Source of the DNA: Limnohabitans sp. B9-3
GTDB lineage: Bacteria > Pseudomonadota > Gammaproteobacteria > Burkholderiales > Burkholderiaceae_C
Reading direction: 5' to 3'
Assembly: GCF_002778325.1 (NCBI RefSeq)
Contig: NZ_NESI01000003.1
Coordinates: 417,130 to 481,129 of the forward strand
Length of the DNA: 64,000 bases
In this document: in pieces, positions 8,318-17,981 of the stretch
Layout of the letters: the number at the start of each line of letters is the position of its first letter
Position numbering within the stretch: position 1 is the stretch's first letter
Program-made: the position numbers and the translations under genes
Notes under the pieces: generated by a model
The model's database searches: none
Told to the model about the DNA's origin: nothing
What the model saw: the letters and a program-made list of their open reading frames with translations, nothing else

Positions 8318-9163
8318 TTACCGTGGTTCTTCGTCGTCTTTGGGCTCTTTGCCGAAGGGGGTCAAGCGCTGTGCTTTCTCCCACAAACTCTCCAAACGGG
8401 CAGTGGCTGCCTCAGCTGCGGTCGACGGAGGCAGGGTGGTGGGTACTTTGACGCCTTTAGCGACTTGCAGCAATCGCGCGTGCTCAGCCACCACTTTGGC
8501 CGCGTAGCCGCTGTCGTCTTTGGTGTTGCCTGCGCCCACATAAAGCCGCAAACCCCCATCCAAGCTGCCTGCACGTGTGATGCATTCTTTGAGCACACTG
8601 ACGCCCACCCGCAGGTTGGCTACCGGGTCAAAAGCAGCCATTGCGCCCCCAAAGCTTTGGTATTTGTCGGCGTGGACCTTGGTCATGACTTGCATCAGAC
8701 CTTGAGCACCCACGCCACTTTGGGCGAAGGGGTTGAAGCTCGACTCCACGGCCATCACCGCCAAAATCAGGGTCGGATCGATGTCGTTGCGGGGGCCTAA
8801 GTCGTAGGCTTCGCTGACCAAGGCACTCACCGGTTCGGGGGCGACGCGGTATTTGCGGCTGAGCCAATAAGCCAAATTGGCTTGTTGTTTGGGTAAATCT
8901 CGCGGATCGGTGGCCGTGGCACGGTCCACCGCATCCACATCAGAGGCCAAACCCGTGGCGTCGTACTGGCGTTCTTGCAGCCAGCCAATCAGCTTGGTTT
9001 CGGTGATGGCGCGTAAATCGGGGCGCACCGTCATGGCCACCACGAAGAAAAACAAAGACAGCCCAACCACGGCCATGCCGTTGTGGGTGATGGCGAAAAA
9101 GCCTTGAGCCACGTCGGATGCAAACGTGCGCAATCCTCGCGTCAATGTGGCAACCAGGGGCAT
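8318..9163 (-). CDS. Membrane-anchored lytic transglycosylase (SLT family)
   Basis: It cleaves the peptidoglycan glycan strand, forming 1,6-anhydromuramic ends. An N-terminal membrane segment (about 27-46, NGMAVVGLSLFFFVVAMTV) is followed by the lysozyme-like domain at about 125-235. The catalytic glutamate lies in AVESSFNPFA, and the GAQGLMQVM and LRLYVGAGNT motifs match the SLT fold. The 281 residues end in a charged tail (KEPKDDEEPR). The stop codon lies 10 bp before the glyA riboswitch, so the glyA promoter must lie within or at the end of this gene. Confidence 0.88.
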   Translation of the reverse strand: MPLVATLTRGLRTFASDVAQGFFAITHNGMAVVGLSLFFFVVAMTVRPDLRAITETKLIGWLQERQYDATGLASDVDAVDRATATDPRDLPKQQANLAYWLSRKYRVAPEPVSALVSEAYDLGPRNDIDPTLILAVMAVESSFNPFAQSGVGAQGLMQVMTKVHADKYQSFGGAMAAFDPVANLRVGVSVLKECITRAGSLDGGLRLYVGAGNTKDDSGYAAKVVAEHARLLQVAKGVKVPTTLPPSTAAEAATARLESLWEKAQRLTPFGKEPKDDEEPR

Positions 9164-9245
9164 TCGTACAAATTTATAAAGTCAAGGGAATGAAAATTTT
9201 AAAGCCTAGGCGACAATCAGGGCTAATTTACTGTGAGCTCTACCT

Positions 9246-12026
9246 GTGACTGATTCTTCTGCCAAACCCCTCGACCTTGCTGCCCTTGACGTTTTGACCG
9301 GCGGCGCCTTCACCGCTTCTAACTCGGGAGACCGCACTGCGCGCTTGCGTGATTGGCTGTTGGGGCAGCCCACGTTGGAGCAATTGCAAGCCGTTTTTAA
9401 CGAAATGAGCAGCAAAGACAAAGGCGCTGCCAAAGTCCTGCGCGAGAAGCTCGATGAGTTGCGCCGCACCAAAGACCAAGACGCTTTGATTGTTGAATGG
9501 GCCATCAAGGGCGAGGCTTTGCGCGACGCGTCCCGTATCAATTTAGCCGATGCCATGGGCTGGCAACGCGATGCCGCCAAAGCCGGCGCACCTTTGTCAC
9601 GCGAGCCCTTGGCCGGATTGAAGACAGCGTTGGTCGAACGCGTCAAAGCCATTGAAGATTTGCAACACCAAACCCAAGTGCAACGTGAAGCCGCTGTGCT
9701 GTTGGCGCAGCGCATTGAGGTGCTGTCGACCAAGCCTTGGCAAGATGCCTTAGCCTTGCGCGATGGCCTGCAAGCTGATTTGGATCGCTGGAATGCGCAA
9801 GCACAAGCCTTGTTGGCCAATGCCCAGTGGCCCAGCGTCGATGCCAAGTTCGCTCCAGCGTTGCAAACCAGCGCCCAGCAAGTGCAAGCCGTGTGGACGG
9901 CCTTCAGCGCGGCTTTGAGTTTGACTGAACTTGCTGCAGCCGACACGTCAGCCCCCTTGCCAGATGTGCCGGCTTGGGCTGACCAATTGCGCTTGGCCCG
10001 TGGTGAAGCGTTGCCGCAAAAAGCAGCACCCGCCCCCAAAGTTCCCGCCGCTGGTGGTTTGGACGCGACCCGCAAGGTCAAGCCTACGGCCGATAAAACG
10101 CTGGTGGACCAAAAGCGCATGGAGCTGGTGCTCCAAGCCGAGGCGTTGTTCAAACCCGCGCCCGCGCCCAAAAAGGCGCGTGTGGTGGCGGAGGCGGTGA
10201 CTGCCTCTCCGGTTGAGACTGCTGCTGAGATCGCTGTTGAGACCGTGCAGGTTGTTTCCGAAGCCGAGAGTTCGCCAGTCGTTGTAGAAGTGATCGAGTC
10301 TGCTGTGACGGCCGAGGTGGTGGCACCTGTGGCCGAAACTGCACCGGCTGTTGACACGGTCAAAACCCCCGAAGTTGTTGCCCAAGCTGACGTGCGCGTG
10401 CCCGCCATGGGCGGTCGCAAGTTGCAAGAAGCCTTGCGCAATTTGCGTGAGCAATGGAAAAAAATCGACAAAGAAGCCGCGCCTACCCCCGCGTTGTGGA
10501 AGCGTTTTGACGCTGCCTGCAACCGTGCGCACGAAGTGGTTGATGTGTGGCTCAAAGAAGCCCGCGCACAAACAGCTGCTCACAAAGCCCAGCGTTTGGC
10601 TCTGATTGAAGAAGTCAAAGCTTGGGCCGCTGAACATGCCCAAGGCCCTGACTGGAAGGGCGTGGCGCGTCAACTTCACCAATTTGCCCAACGTTGGCGC
10701 GATAGCGGCCATCTGAGCGAGAAGATGTTTGCTGAGTTGCAGCCCACTTGGAAAGCTGTCATTCACGCTGCACACGAGCCTTTAGAAGCCGTGCAAAAAG
10801 CCAGTTTGGCGCGTCGCCATGGCCTGATTGCCGAAGCCCAAGCCTTGGGTGCCGCACCCACCTTGCGCATTGATGCGGTCAAAGCTTTGCAACAGCGTTG
10901 GCAAGAAGAAGCCCACACCGTCGTGTTGGATCGCAAGCAAGAACAAAAACTGTGGGACGCCTTCCGCCAGCCGATTGACGAGGCATTTGCCCGCAAAACA
11001 TCGGCGCGTGAACAGACCCAAACTGCGTTGACACCGCTGGACAAAGCCGTGTTGGACGCTTCCAAAGCCCTTGAGTCAGCCATCGCCAAAGGCGACGGTG
11101 CACAAATTCGCTCCGCCATGCAAGCGCTGGATCAGATTGCCCGCGGTGAAATGCCAGTGGCAGCACCTGCCGCCCTTACGCCTGCCCCTGCTGCCGACAC
11201 ACCGAAAACGGCTGAGTCCTCGTCTGTGGATGCTGCGCAAGTGGCCCAAGACAAAAGTGAATCTGTTGCAGATGCTTCTGCACCTCCTGAAACCGCTCAA
11301 TCGCAAGCCGATGGGTCGTCAGCAACTGAAGCTGCTCATTCAGCAACAGCCGAAACGGCTGCTGCACCTGCGCCCGCTCCCAAAGCTGCACCGCGTCCTG
11401 TGGTTGCCGTACGTGGTGATGACCGACCTGGTCAAAAGCGCACCGAAGTGGCGCCTGCCGGGCGTGGTCGTGATGGCAAGCCCGGTGGCGGCAAGTTTGG
11501 CGACCGCGCTGGCGGTGACAAAGGCGCTGGTTTTGGCCGTGACCGTGACGGCTTTGCCCCACGCGGTCCTCGTTTGGGCGATGCGGCGTTCCGTGCGCAA
11601 CGCTTTGCTTTGGAGTCCGCGCAAGACGCCTTGCGTCGCTTGGCCGCCCAAGCGCACGGCGAAGTGCTGACCCAGTTGATGCATGCCTGGGAAAAGCGTG
11701 ATGCCAGCCAGTTGCCTGCGGCACAAGCCATTGGCAACAAGCTCTCGCCTGCGCAACGCACGCAATGGGCGCAAGCCTTGGCGAGCGAAGTCAAAGCAGA
11801 CACGGTCACGCCTTTGTTGCGCTTAGAAGTGGCGGCTGAATTGCCCACACCTGCAGCGCAAATGGACGCACGCCGTGCCTTGCAATTGCAAATGCTGACC
11901 CGTCGCAACGACCCGTCGCCCCAAATGACATGGGCTGCCGATGCGGCACATGTCTTGGCGGGAGCTTATGACGAAGCTGCTGCGCGTCGTTTGCAGTCGG
12001 CGCTCAAGGTGTTGCTCAAGCGCTGA
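9246..12026 (+). CDS. Large DUF349-domain protein
   Basis: A 926-residue protein starting at a GTG codon. DUF349 helical repeats are visible from about residue 50 (RLRDWLLGQPTLEQLQAVFN) and again at about 385-600 (LREQWKKIDKEAAPTPALWKRF; QRWRDSGHLSEKMFAELQPTW). The repeats are interrupted by an Ala/Val/Glu-rich low-complexity stretch (about 300-380) and followed by an Ala/Pro-rich then Gly/Arg/Asp-rich linker (about 640-780; DRAGGDKGAGFGRDRDG) and a C-terminal helical domain (about 785-926). No enzymatic motif is seen. The Arg/Gly-rich part suggests RNA binding, but the role of the family is not established. It is divergent from the lytic transglycosylase gene. Confidence 0.85.
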   Translation: MTDSSAKPLDLAALDVLTGGAFTASNSGDRTARLRDWLLGQPTLEQLQAVFNEMSSKDKGAAKVLREKLDELRRTKDQDALIVEWAIKGEALRDASRINLADAMGWQRDAAKAGAPLSREPLAGLKTALVERVKAIEDLQHQTQVQREAAVLLAQRIEVLSTKPWQDALALRDGLQADLDRWNAQAQALLANAQWPSVDAKFAPALQTSAQQVQAVWTAFSAALSLTELAAADTSAPLPDVPAWADQLRLARGEALPQKAAPAPKVPAAGGLDATRKVKPTADKTLVDQKRMELVLQAEALFKPAPAPKKARVVAEAVTASPVETAAEIAVETVQVVSEAESSPVVVEVIESAVTAEVVAPVAETAPAVDTVKTPEVVAQADVRVPAMGGRKLQEALRNLREQWKKIDKEAAPTPALWKRFDAACNRAHEVVDVWLKEARAQTAAHKAQRLALIEEVKAWAAEHAQGPDWKGVARQLHQFAQRWRDSGHLSEKMFAELQPTWKAVIHAAHEPLEAVQKASLARRHGLIAEAQALGAAPTLRIDAVKALQQRWQEEAHTVVLDRKQEQKLWDAFRQPIDEAFARKTSAREQTQTALTPLDKAVLDASKALESAIAKGDGAQIRSAMQALDQIARGEMPVAAPAALTPAPAADTPKTAESSSVDAAQVAQDKSESVADASAPPETAQSQADGSSATEAAHSATAETAAAPAPAPKAAPRPVVAVRGDDRPGQKRTEVAPAGRGRDGKPGGGKFGDRAGGDKGAGFGRDRDGFAPRGPRLGDAAFRAQRFALESAQDALRRLAAQAHGEVLTQLMHAWEKRDASQLPAAQAIGNKLSPAQRTQWAQALASEVKADTVTPLLRLEVAAELPTPAAQMDARRALQLQMLTRRNDPSPQMTWAADAAHVLAGAYDEAAARRLQSALKVLLKR

Positions 12027-12031
12027 GCGTG

Positions 12032-12061
12032 AAAAGGGCGGCCTAAAACCGTCCTTTTTTA
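12032..12061. terminator. Terminator after the DUF349 gene, possibly bidirectional
   Basis: Ten-bp stem AAAAGGGCGG / CCGTCCTTTT with one G-U pair, a 7-nt loop and six or more T residues on the plus strand. On the minus strand the stem is followed by a shorter TTTT run, so it may also stop lpxH transcription. Confidence 0.85.
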
Positions 12062-12109
12062 GTTTGCCTTCTTAAGCCAAGCCTCAAACCCCAAAATGCC
12101 GCAGCTCAT

Positions 12110-12979
12110 TTATGAGTGGCTCAGCGGCAATCGACAAAGCCCCCTCGTGGGGCTTTTTTCTTGGCTACGCAACCAGCTCAGCACTTCCAAGCGTGGCGGT
12201 TGTGCGTCGGCATGCCAATCGCTGAGTACCCAGCGGGTCAAGCCATCCCCCAAGTCGTGGACAGCGGGCTTGTGGGTGTGGCCATGTAAAAAAACCGAAG
12301 CTTGCGCTGCGTCTAGCCAACTGCGAGCAGCGGGGTGGTCGACATCGGCGTAGTCGGTGTGTGTTTTCTTGCGAGCTTCGCTTTGCACGCGCAATTGGCG
12401 TGCGAAGGCTTGTCGTTGCGCCAAGGGCTGCCCTAAAAACGTGTGCTGCCAAGCGGGTTGGCGCACTTGTGCGCGAAAGGCTTGGTAATCGTGATCGTCC
12501 AAACACAGGCTGTCGCCGTGGCTGAGCAAGAGGCGCAGCGGCTGGTTGCCGCGTGAGTCAGTTGAGGAATGGAGGGCGCCGATGGCGGCAGGCTCGGTAT
12601 CCATCGCTTCATCTATTTGCAAAACAGTGGGGTCGCTCAAACCCTGCATGCCTGTGGCTTTGAGCAGGGCGTCGCCCACCAAAAAGTCTCGGTTACCGCA
12701 CATGAAGTACACAGGCAAGCGATGCGCGGCTTGCTGGAGCACGTCCATGCATTTCAGGGCAAAAGGGTCTTGGGTGTCATCGCCCACCCAGACCTCAAAC
12801 AAATCGCCCAAGATGAAGAGGGCGTCAGCAGGGGTGTGTGCCATGTGCTGGGCCCACGCCTCAAAGGTGGCGGGCTCGCTGGCGTCTAGGTGTAGGTCAG
12901 AGATGAAGTCAATGCGTTGCCACTGCTTGGGTGCTTGCACGCAGGGCACAGGCAGTGTCAGCAGAGGTAGCGTTGGCAT
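12110..12979 (-). CDS. lpxH: UDP-2,3-diacylglucosamine diphosphatase
   Basis: It hydrolyses UDP-2,3-diacylglucosamine to lipid X in lipid A synthesis, at the inner face of the inner membrane. The metallophosphatase motifs are intact: DFISDLHLD, GDLFEVWVGDD, CGNRDFLVG, SHGDSLCLDD and HGHTHKP. The 289 residues exceed the usual 240-260. The excess is partly the tail after WLRSQEK, which is encoded by the embedded plus-strand terminator. An insertion at about 165-180 (GALHSSTDSRGNQ) also adds length. Confidence 0.93.
   Translation of the reverse strand: MPTLPLLTLPVPCVQAPKQWQRIDFISDLHLDASEPATFEAWAQHMAHTPADALFILGDLFEVWVGDDTQDPFALKCMDVLQQAAHRLPVYFMCGNRDFLVGDALLKATGMQGLSDPTVLQIDEAMDTEPAAIGALHSSTDSRGNQPLRLLLSHGDSLCLDDHDYQAFRAQVRQPAWQHTFLGQPLAQRQAFARQLRVQSEARKKTHTDYADVDHPAARSWLDAAQASVFLHGHTHKPAVHDLGDGLTRWVLSDWHADAQPPRLEVLSWLRSQEKSPTRGLCRLPLSHS
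12136..12159 (+). terminator. Second strong terminator, embedded in the lpxH 3' end
   Basis: Stem AAAGCCCC / GGGGCTTT with loop CTCGT, then TTTTTT on the plus strand. It lies inside the last 17 codons of the oppositely oriented lpxH gene and would stop plus-strand read-through from the DUF349 gene. Confidence 0.82.
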
Positions 12980-13054
12980 GGCGAGGCGAATTGAAGCCAG
13001 CGTTGTTCAAAGGCCGACTGGCTTCAGGCAATTCAGTGAGAAGAAGCAGGGGGC

Positions 13055-13561
13055 TCAGAGCGCCACAGCTTTTTCGATCACGACATCTTCTTTGGGCACG
13101 TCGTCATGAAAGCCCTTGCGGCCGGTTTTGACAGCAGCGATTTTGTCGACCACGTCGTTACCTGCCACCACTTTGCCAAACACGGCGTAACCCCAACCTT
13201 GTTGGCTGGGTGCTGTGTGGTTCAAAAAGTCGTTGTTGGCCACGTTGATGAAGAACTGGGCGGTGGCCGAGTGCGGGTCCGACGTGCGGGCCATGGCGAG
13301 GGTGTAGTGGTTGTTCTTGAGGCCGTTGTTGGCTTCGTTGTCGATGGGCGCGTCGCAAGACTTTTGGGTCATGCCTGGCTCAAATCCGCCGCCTTGCACC
13401 ATGAAGCCGGGAATGACACGGTGAAAAATGGTCTTGTCGTAGTGACCTTTGTTCACGTAGCTCAAGAAGTTTTCCGTGCACTTGGGGGCTTTTTCCGCAT
13501 CGAGTTCGATGGTGATGACGCCGTGGTCCAAGATGTGCAGTTCGACTTGTGGGTTGCTCAT
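13055..13561 (-). CDS. ppiB: Cytoplasmic cyclophilin-type peptidyl-prolyl isomerase
   Basis: A single cyclophilin domain of 168 residues without a signal peptide. It shows [15 protein letters not shown] and the family's [20 protein letters not shown] motif. It accelerates proline isomerisation during folding of cytosolic proteins. It is cotranscribed with the periplasmic paralogue encoded 42 bp upstream. Confidence 0.94.
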   Translation of the reverse strand: MSNPQVELHILDHGVITIELDAEKAPKCTENFLSYVNKGHYDKTIFHRVIPGFMVQGGGFEPGMTQKSCDAPIDNEANNGLKNNHYTLAMARTSDPHSATAQFFINVANNDFLNHTAPSQQGWGYAVFGKVVAGNDVVDKIAAVKTGRKGFHDDVPKEDVVIEKAVAL

Positions 13562-13603
13562 GGTGTGTTTCCTAAAAATGAAAAAAAGTGTTGCCTGTGC
13601 GTT

Positions 13604-14209
13604 TCAAAGCAAGGTGGCTGATTGGATGACGATGGGCGTACGGGGCACATCGGAGGGAAAGGGGCCGCCAGCACCTGTGGGGGTGGACTTGATCTTGTTC
13701 ACGGTGTCCATGCCCGAGACCACTTTGCCGAACACGGTGTAGCCCCATTGTTGAGGGGTGGGGTCAAGAAAGCCGTTGTCCACCACGTTGATGAAGAACT
13801 GGGCGGTGGCTGAATGTGGGGCATTGGTGCGCGCCATGGCGAGGGTGCCCACCGTGTTGCGAGGTCCACCTTTAGCGAGAGCTTCGCGGCCTTCGTGCAT
13901 CACAGGTGCACGTCCGGGGCGTTCCGAGTAGCGGCTGTCAAAACCGCCGCCTTGGACCATGAAGTTGCCAATCACCCGGTGAAAGATGGTGCCGTCGTAG
14001 TGCTTGTCACGCACATATTGCACAAAGTTTTCCACGGTTTTGGGGGCTTTGTCTGTGTAGAGCTCGACCACAAACTCGCCCGCGTTGGTGACGAACTTCA
14101 CTTGCTGTACTTTGCCCATGTCTTGCGCCATAGCCAGCGGCGTGACGAAGCTGCAAGCGGCTAAGCCGATGGCGCAGAGGGTGCGACGAGAAAGGTTCAA
14201 AAGTGTCAT
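13604..14209 (-). CDS. ppiA: Periplasmic cyclophilin-type peptidyl-prolyl isomerase
   Basis: A paralogue of the next gene with an N-terminal signal peptide (MTLLNLSRRTLCAIGLAACSFVTPLAMAQD; cleavage expected after AMA). The cyclophilin domain has [16 protein letters not shown] and [18 protein letters not shown]. The expected place of action is the periplasm. Its start codon overlaps the stop of the TPR gene (ATGA), so the two are translationally coupled. The ppiA/ppiB naming follows location and order. Confidence 0.9.
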   Translation of the reverse strand: MTLLNLSRRTLCAIGLAACSFVTPLAMAQDMGKVQQVKFVTNAGEFVVELYTDKAPKTVENFVQYVRDKHYDGTIFHRVIGNFMVQGGGFDSRYSERPGRAPVMHEGREALAKGGPRNTVGTLAMARTNAPHSATAQFFINVVDNGFLDPTPQQWGYTVFGKVVSGMDTVNKIKSTPTGAGGPFPSDVPRTPIVIQSATLL

Positions 14210-14838
14210 GGTTTTTTGCCTTGGGTGAGTGCAAGTGCGGGTTGTAGAGCTTCAATTTTCTTCGCGGGTGCACGGTGTGCGGGCTCGATGCTGAGGGCCC
14301 GTTCGTAAGATTGCCGGGCCAACTGCACCATCAAATCACCCATGTTTTCGTGGGCAGCAGCGTAGTTAGGGTTAGCACGCAAAGCGGCTTCTACCGCCAC
14401 TTTGGCGCGTGGGTAGTCACCTTGGGCGGCATACAGCACGCCCAAATTGTTGTGAGGTTCGGCCAGCTCGGGGTAGTCTTGGCTGAGGTTTTGGTAAATG
14501 GTGAGCGCTTGGGCTGTTTGACCCATGTGGTCCAGCATGAAGGCTTGCCAAAACCGCATTTGTGGGTCGTTGGGGTTTGTTTTGAGGCTCTTTTCAACCA
14601 ACACCAAGGCTTGTGGGTACTTGGCCTGGCGCAGCAATTTGCGAACGCTGTCGTGCGGATCACTCTGCATTTGCGGCACAGAGGGTTGGCCGGGCTGCCA
14701 GTCTTGGCTGGCGTTGGTTTGGGCGAGTGCCAAGTCGGCCGTGCACAAGGCGCTTGTGAAAAACAGGAGCCCTAAACCCCAGCGCTTCAAAAACGGCAGC
14801 GAGGTTGCTGTGCGGAAAGAGATGTCAGGGTTTTTCAT
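14206..14838 (-). CDS. Exported TPR-repeat protein
   Basis: A 210-residue protein with a signal peptide (hydrophobic stretch WGLGLLFFTSALCTADLALA, cleavage near ALAQ). Tetratricopeptide repeats follow at about 65-195: KYPQALVLVEKSLKTNPND, GQTAQALTIYQNLSQDYPE, GDYPRAKVAVEAALRANPN and QSYERALSIEPA. TPR proteins act as protein-interaction scaffolds; the partner is not known here. Coupling to a periplasmic PPIase suggests a role in envelope protein folding or assembly, which is inference. Confidence 0.85.
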   Translation of the reverse strand: MKNPDISFRTATSLPFLKRWGLGLLFFTSALCTADLALAQTNASQDWQPGQPSVPQMQSDPHDSVRKLLRQAKYPQALVLVEKSLKTNPNDPQMRFWQAFMLDHMGQTAQALTIYQNLSQDYPELAEPHNNLGVLYAAQGDYPRAKVAVEAALRANPNYAAAHENMGDLMVQLARQSYERALSIEPAHRAPAKKIEALQPALALTQGKKP

Positions 14839-14953
14839 GTGCTTTGTATACTGACACTATTGTAAAACAGAGGGTCTTTATTGCACCGCTCTGCCACCCC
14901 CCTCAGTCACACCCCTTATGTCCGCCTCTAGCGCGGTCTTTCACGACTCACTC

Positions 14954-16336
14954 ATGACGCTTCGCATTCACAACACGCTCACGCGTGCGCTGGAGAAATT
15001 TTCGCCACTCGAGCCTGGCCACGTCCGCATGTACGTCTGCGGCATGACCGTGTACGACCTGTGCCACTTGGGTCACGCCCGTTCGATGGTGGCATTTGAC
15101 GTGGTGCAGCGCTGGCTCAAAGCCAGCGGCTACCGCGTGACCTATGTGCGCAACATCACCGACATCGATGACAAGATCATCAAACGTTCGCTGGAAAACG
15201 GCGAAACCGTGCGCGGCCTGACCGACCGCATGATTGATGCACTGCACCAAGATGCCGATGCATTGGGCATCGAGCGCCCCACGTACGAGCCCCGCGCCAT
15301 GGACTACGTGCCGCAAATGCTGTCGATGATTGGCACGTTGCAGGAGAAAGGCTTGGCTTACCAAGCCAGCAACGGCGATGTGAACTACGCCGTCCGCAAA
15401 TTTCCAGGCTATGGCAAGCTCTCTGGCAAGTCGCTCGACGAATTGCAAGCGGGCGAGCGGGTGGCCGTGAGTACCGAAGAAGGTGGCAAGCAAGACCCAC
15501 TGGACTTTGTGCTGTGGAAATCCGCAAAGGCCAGCGAGCCCGAAGAGGTCAAATGGACCAGTCCCTTTGGTGCAGGCCGCCCAGGCTGGCACATCGAGTG
15601 CTCGGCCATGAGCTGCGAGATGTTGGGCGAGAGCTTTGACATCCACGGCGGTGGCGCTGACTTGCAGTTCCCGCACCACGAAAACGAAATTGCCCAAAGC
15701 GAAGGCGCAACAGGCCAAAAGATGGCCAGCGTGTGGATGCACAACGGCTTCATCAACGTGGACAACGAAAAAATGTCCAAGAGTTTGGGCAACTTTTTCA
15801 CCATTCGTGATGTGCTCAAAGAGTTTGATGCGGAAACCGTGCGTTTCTTCGTGGTGCGCAGCCACTATCGCAGCCAGTTGAACTACAGCGATGTGCATTT
15901 GAACGACGCCCGAGGCGCGTTGAAGCGCCTCTACACCGCGCTGGGTACTGTCACGCCCGATGCGGTGACGGTTGACTGGGCCGAACCTCACGCCGCACGC
16001 TTCAAAGCCGCGATGGACGAAGACTTTGGCACCCCCGAAGCTGTGGCCGTGTTGTTCGAATTGGCGGGGGAAGTTAACCGAACACAGTCCACGCAGACCG
16101 CTGGTTTGATGAAAGCCTTGGGCGGCGTCTTGGGCCTGTTGCAAGACGACCCGAAAGCCTTTGCCCAAGCTGGCGCTGGCCTAGATGAAGCCGCCATTCA
16201 AGTCCAAATCGCGGCGCGCGCAGCCGCCAAAGCTGCCAAAAACTTTGCCGAAGCTGACCGCATTCGTCAAACCTTGGCTGCCGAGGGCATCGTGCTCAAA
16301 GATTCGCCCACGGGCACCACTTGGGAGCGTGGCTGA
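14954..16336 (+). CDS. cysS: Cysteinyl-tRNA synthetase
   Basis: It charges tRNA-Cys. The class I signatures are HLGH (His38-His41 in CHLGHARS) and KMSKSLGNF; Cys29 in YVCGMTVYD is the first zinc ligand, and the HHENE segment also fits. The start is set at 14954 ([12 protein letters not shown]), the point where family homology begins; an in-frame ATG at 14918 would add 12 residues, and neither has a clear ribosome site. The C-terminal part (about 360-460) is the usual helical anticodon region. The divergent TPR gene starts 115 bp upstream. Confidence 0.95.
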   Translation: MTLRIHNTLTRALEKFSPLEPGHVRMYVCGMTVYDLCHLGHARSMVAFDVVQRWLKASGYRVTYVRNITDIDDKIIKRSLENGETVRGLTDRMIDALHQDADALGIERPTYEPRAMDYVPQMLSMIGTLQEKGLAYQASNGDVNYAVRKFPGYGKLSGKSLDELQAGERVAVSTEEGGKQDPLDFVLWKSAKASEPEEVKWTSPFGAGRPGWHIECSAMSCEMLGESFDIHGGGADLQFPHHENEIAQSEGATGQKMASVWMHNGFINVDNEKMSKSLGNFFTIRDVLKEFDAETVRFFVVRSHYRSQLNYSDVHLNDARGALKRLYTALGTVTPDAVTVDWAEPHAARFKAAMDEDFGTPEAVAVLFELAGEVNRTQSTQTAGLMKALGGVLGLLQDDPKAFAQAGAGLDEAAIQVQIAARAAAKAAKNFAEADRIRQTLAAEGIVLKDSPTGTTWERG

Positions 16337-16338
16337 GC

Positions 16339-16983
16339 ATGGCGACGACCGACAAAGTCATCATGGCCACGCCCGAGTATTGGGCGGAGGCTTGCAAACA
16401 CCTGATGAAAAAAGACCGGGTGATGAAGCGCCTCATCCCCCAGTTTGGCGAGGCTTCCTTGCAGTCCCGAGGCGACGCGTTTGTCACTTTGGCACGCAGC
16501 ATTGTGGGCCAGCAAATTTCGGTGAAGGCTGCGCAAACCGTGTGGGACCGTTTTGCGCTGCTGCCCCGCAAGGTGACCCCCATCAATGTGCTCAAGCTCA
16601 AGGTGGACGATATGCGGGCGGCAGGCTTGTCGGCTCGCAAGGTGGAGTACTTGGTCGATTTGGCGCTGCATTTTGACAATGGCGCCTTGCACGTTAAAAC
16701 ATGGTCCGACATGGACGATGAGGCCATCATCGATGAACTGGTGGCCATTCGCGGCATCGGCCGTTGGACGGCCGAGATGTTTTTGATCTTTCACCTCCTG
16801 CGGCCCAATGTGTTGCCGCTGGACGATGTGGGTTTGATCAATGGCATCAGCCACAACTATTTCTCGGGTGAATCTGTCAGTCGCAACGAAGCACGCGAGG
16901 TCGCCGCGGCGTGGGCCCCGTATCGCAGCGTGGCGACTTGGTATATTTGGCGCTCGCTAGATCCGCTGCCAGTTGAATACTGA
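16339..16983 (+). CDS. HhH-GPD DNA glycosylase (3-methyladenine DNA glycosylase, AlkA-like)
   Basis: It removes alkylated bases as the first step of base excision repair. The 214-residue protein starts at the ATG 2 bp after the cysS stop. It has the helix-hairpin-helix ([16 protein letters not shown]) and the following catalytic aspartate region (LPLDDVGL, second Asp). [12 protein letters not shown] is the typical early motif. There is no C-terminal Fe-S cluster cysteine set, so it is not an Nth/MutY type. It is cotranscribed with cysS and accA. Confidence 0.9.
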   Translation: MATTDKVIMATPEYWAEACKHLMKKDRVMKRLIPQFGEASLQSRGDAFVTLARSIVGQQISVKAAQTVWDRFALLPRKVTPINVLKLKVDDMRAAGLSARKVEYLVDLALHFDNGALHVKTWSDMDDEAIIDELVAIRGIGRWTAEMFLIFHLLRPNVLPLDDVGLINGISHNYFSGESVSRNEAREVAAAWAPYRSVATWYIWRSLDPLPVEY

Positions 16984-17003
16984 GCAGCCAAGGAGTATTG
17001 AAT

Positions 17004-17981
17004 TTGGCTAAGAAAACTTTCCTCGACTTTGAACAACCGATTGCCGAACTTGAAGGCAAGATCGACGAGTTGCGCTATGTGCAAAACGAGTCGGCGGTCG
17101 ACATTTCGCAGGAGATCACCCAGCTCAGCAAGAAAAGCTTGCAGCTGACCAAGGACATTTACAGCGACCTCACGCCTTGGCAGATCACCAAGATCGCGCG
17201 TCATCCAGAGCGTCCCTACACGCTGGATTACATCCACGACATCTTCACCGACTTTGTGGAAATGCACGGCGACCGCCACTTTGCCGATGACTTAAGCATC
17301 GTGGGTGGCTTGGCCCGCTTCAATGGCCATGCTTGTATGGTCTTGGGCCAGCAAAAAGGCCGCGACACCAAAGAACGCGCTTTGCGTAACTTCGGCATGA
17401 GCAAGCCCGAGGGCTACCGCAAAGCCTTGCGTTTGATGAAGACGGCCGAGAAGTTCAAGCTGCCCGTGTTCACCTTTGTGGACACACCCGGTGCTTACCC
17501 CGGCATTGATGCCGAAGAGCGTAGCCAGTCCGAGGCGATTGGCCGCAATATTTTTGAAATGGCCCAACTCGAAGTGCCGATCATCACCACCATCATTGGT
17601 GAAGGTGGCTCGGGCGGCGCGCTGGCCATCAGCGTGGCTGACCAAGTGTTGATGCTGCAGTACTCGGTGTATTCGGTCATCAGCCCTGAAGGCTGCGCCT
17701 CGATTTTGTGGAAAACCTCAGACCGCGCTGAAGACGCTGCCGAAGCTTTGGGCATCACCGCACACCGCTTGAAAGCCTTAGGCTTGGTCGACAAAATCGT
17801 CAACGAGCCTGTGGGTGGCGCACACCGCGACCCCAAACAAATGGCTGCTCAACTCAAGCGCGGCTTGAACGATGCTTGGCGTCAAGTGAGTGACCTCAAA
17901 GTCAAAGACTTGCTCGACAAGCGCTACGACCGTTTGCAAAGCTATGGCCGGTTCACCGACACCAAAGCTGATACCCGCTAA
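17004..17981 (+). CDS. accA: Acetyl-CoA carboxylase, carboxyltransferase subunit alpha
   Basis: Part of the AccAD carboxyltransferase that makes malonyl-CoA for fatty-acid synthesis. The family start [16 protein letters not shown] fits a TTG start at 17004, with AAGGAG at 16990-16995 giving good spacing; another TTG at 16998 is only 2-3 bp from it. No ATG is available. Motifs: the oxyanion-hole region [17 protein letters not shown], and the [15 protein letters not shown] and [14 protein letters not shown] segments. About 325 residues, as usual. Confidence 0.95.
   Translation: MAKKTFLDFEQPIAELEGKIDELRYVQNESAVDISQEITQLSKKSLQLTKDIYSDLTPWQITKIARHPERPYTLDYIHDIFTDFVEMHGDRHFADDLSIVGGLARFNGHACMVLGQQKGRDTKERALRNFGMSKPEGYRKALRLMKTAEKFKLPVFTFVDTPGAYPGIDAEERSQSEAIGRNIFEMAQLEVPIITTIIGEGGSGGALAISVADQVLMLQYSVYSVISPEGCASILWKTSDRAEDAAEALGITAHRLKALGLVDKIVNEPVGGAHRDPKQMAAQLKRGLNDAWRQVSDLKVKDLLDKRYDRLQSYGRFTDTKADTR

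Noticed and set aside
7216..8451. 411-codon plus-strand frame opposite glyA
   Set aside because: Antisense to glyA and across the riboswitch; no recognisable domain.
9206..10555. 449-codon open frame on the minus strand opposite the DUF349 gene
   Set aside because: Low-complexity Ala/Ser/Thr composition and exact antisense position; a shadow of the GC-rich coding frame.
14948..16168. 406-codon open frame opposite cysS
   Set aside because: Antisense shadow of a certain gene, no ribosome site.
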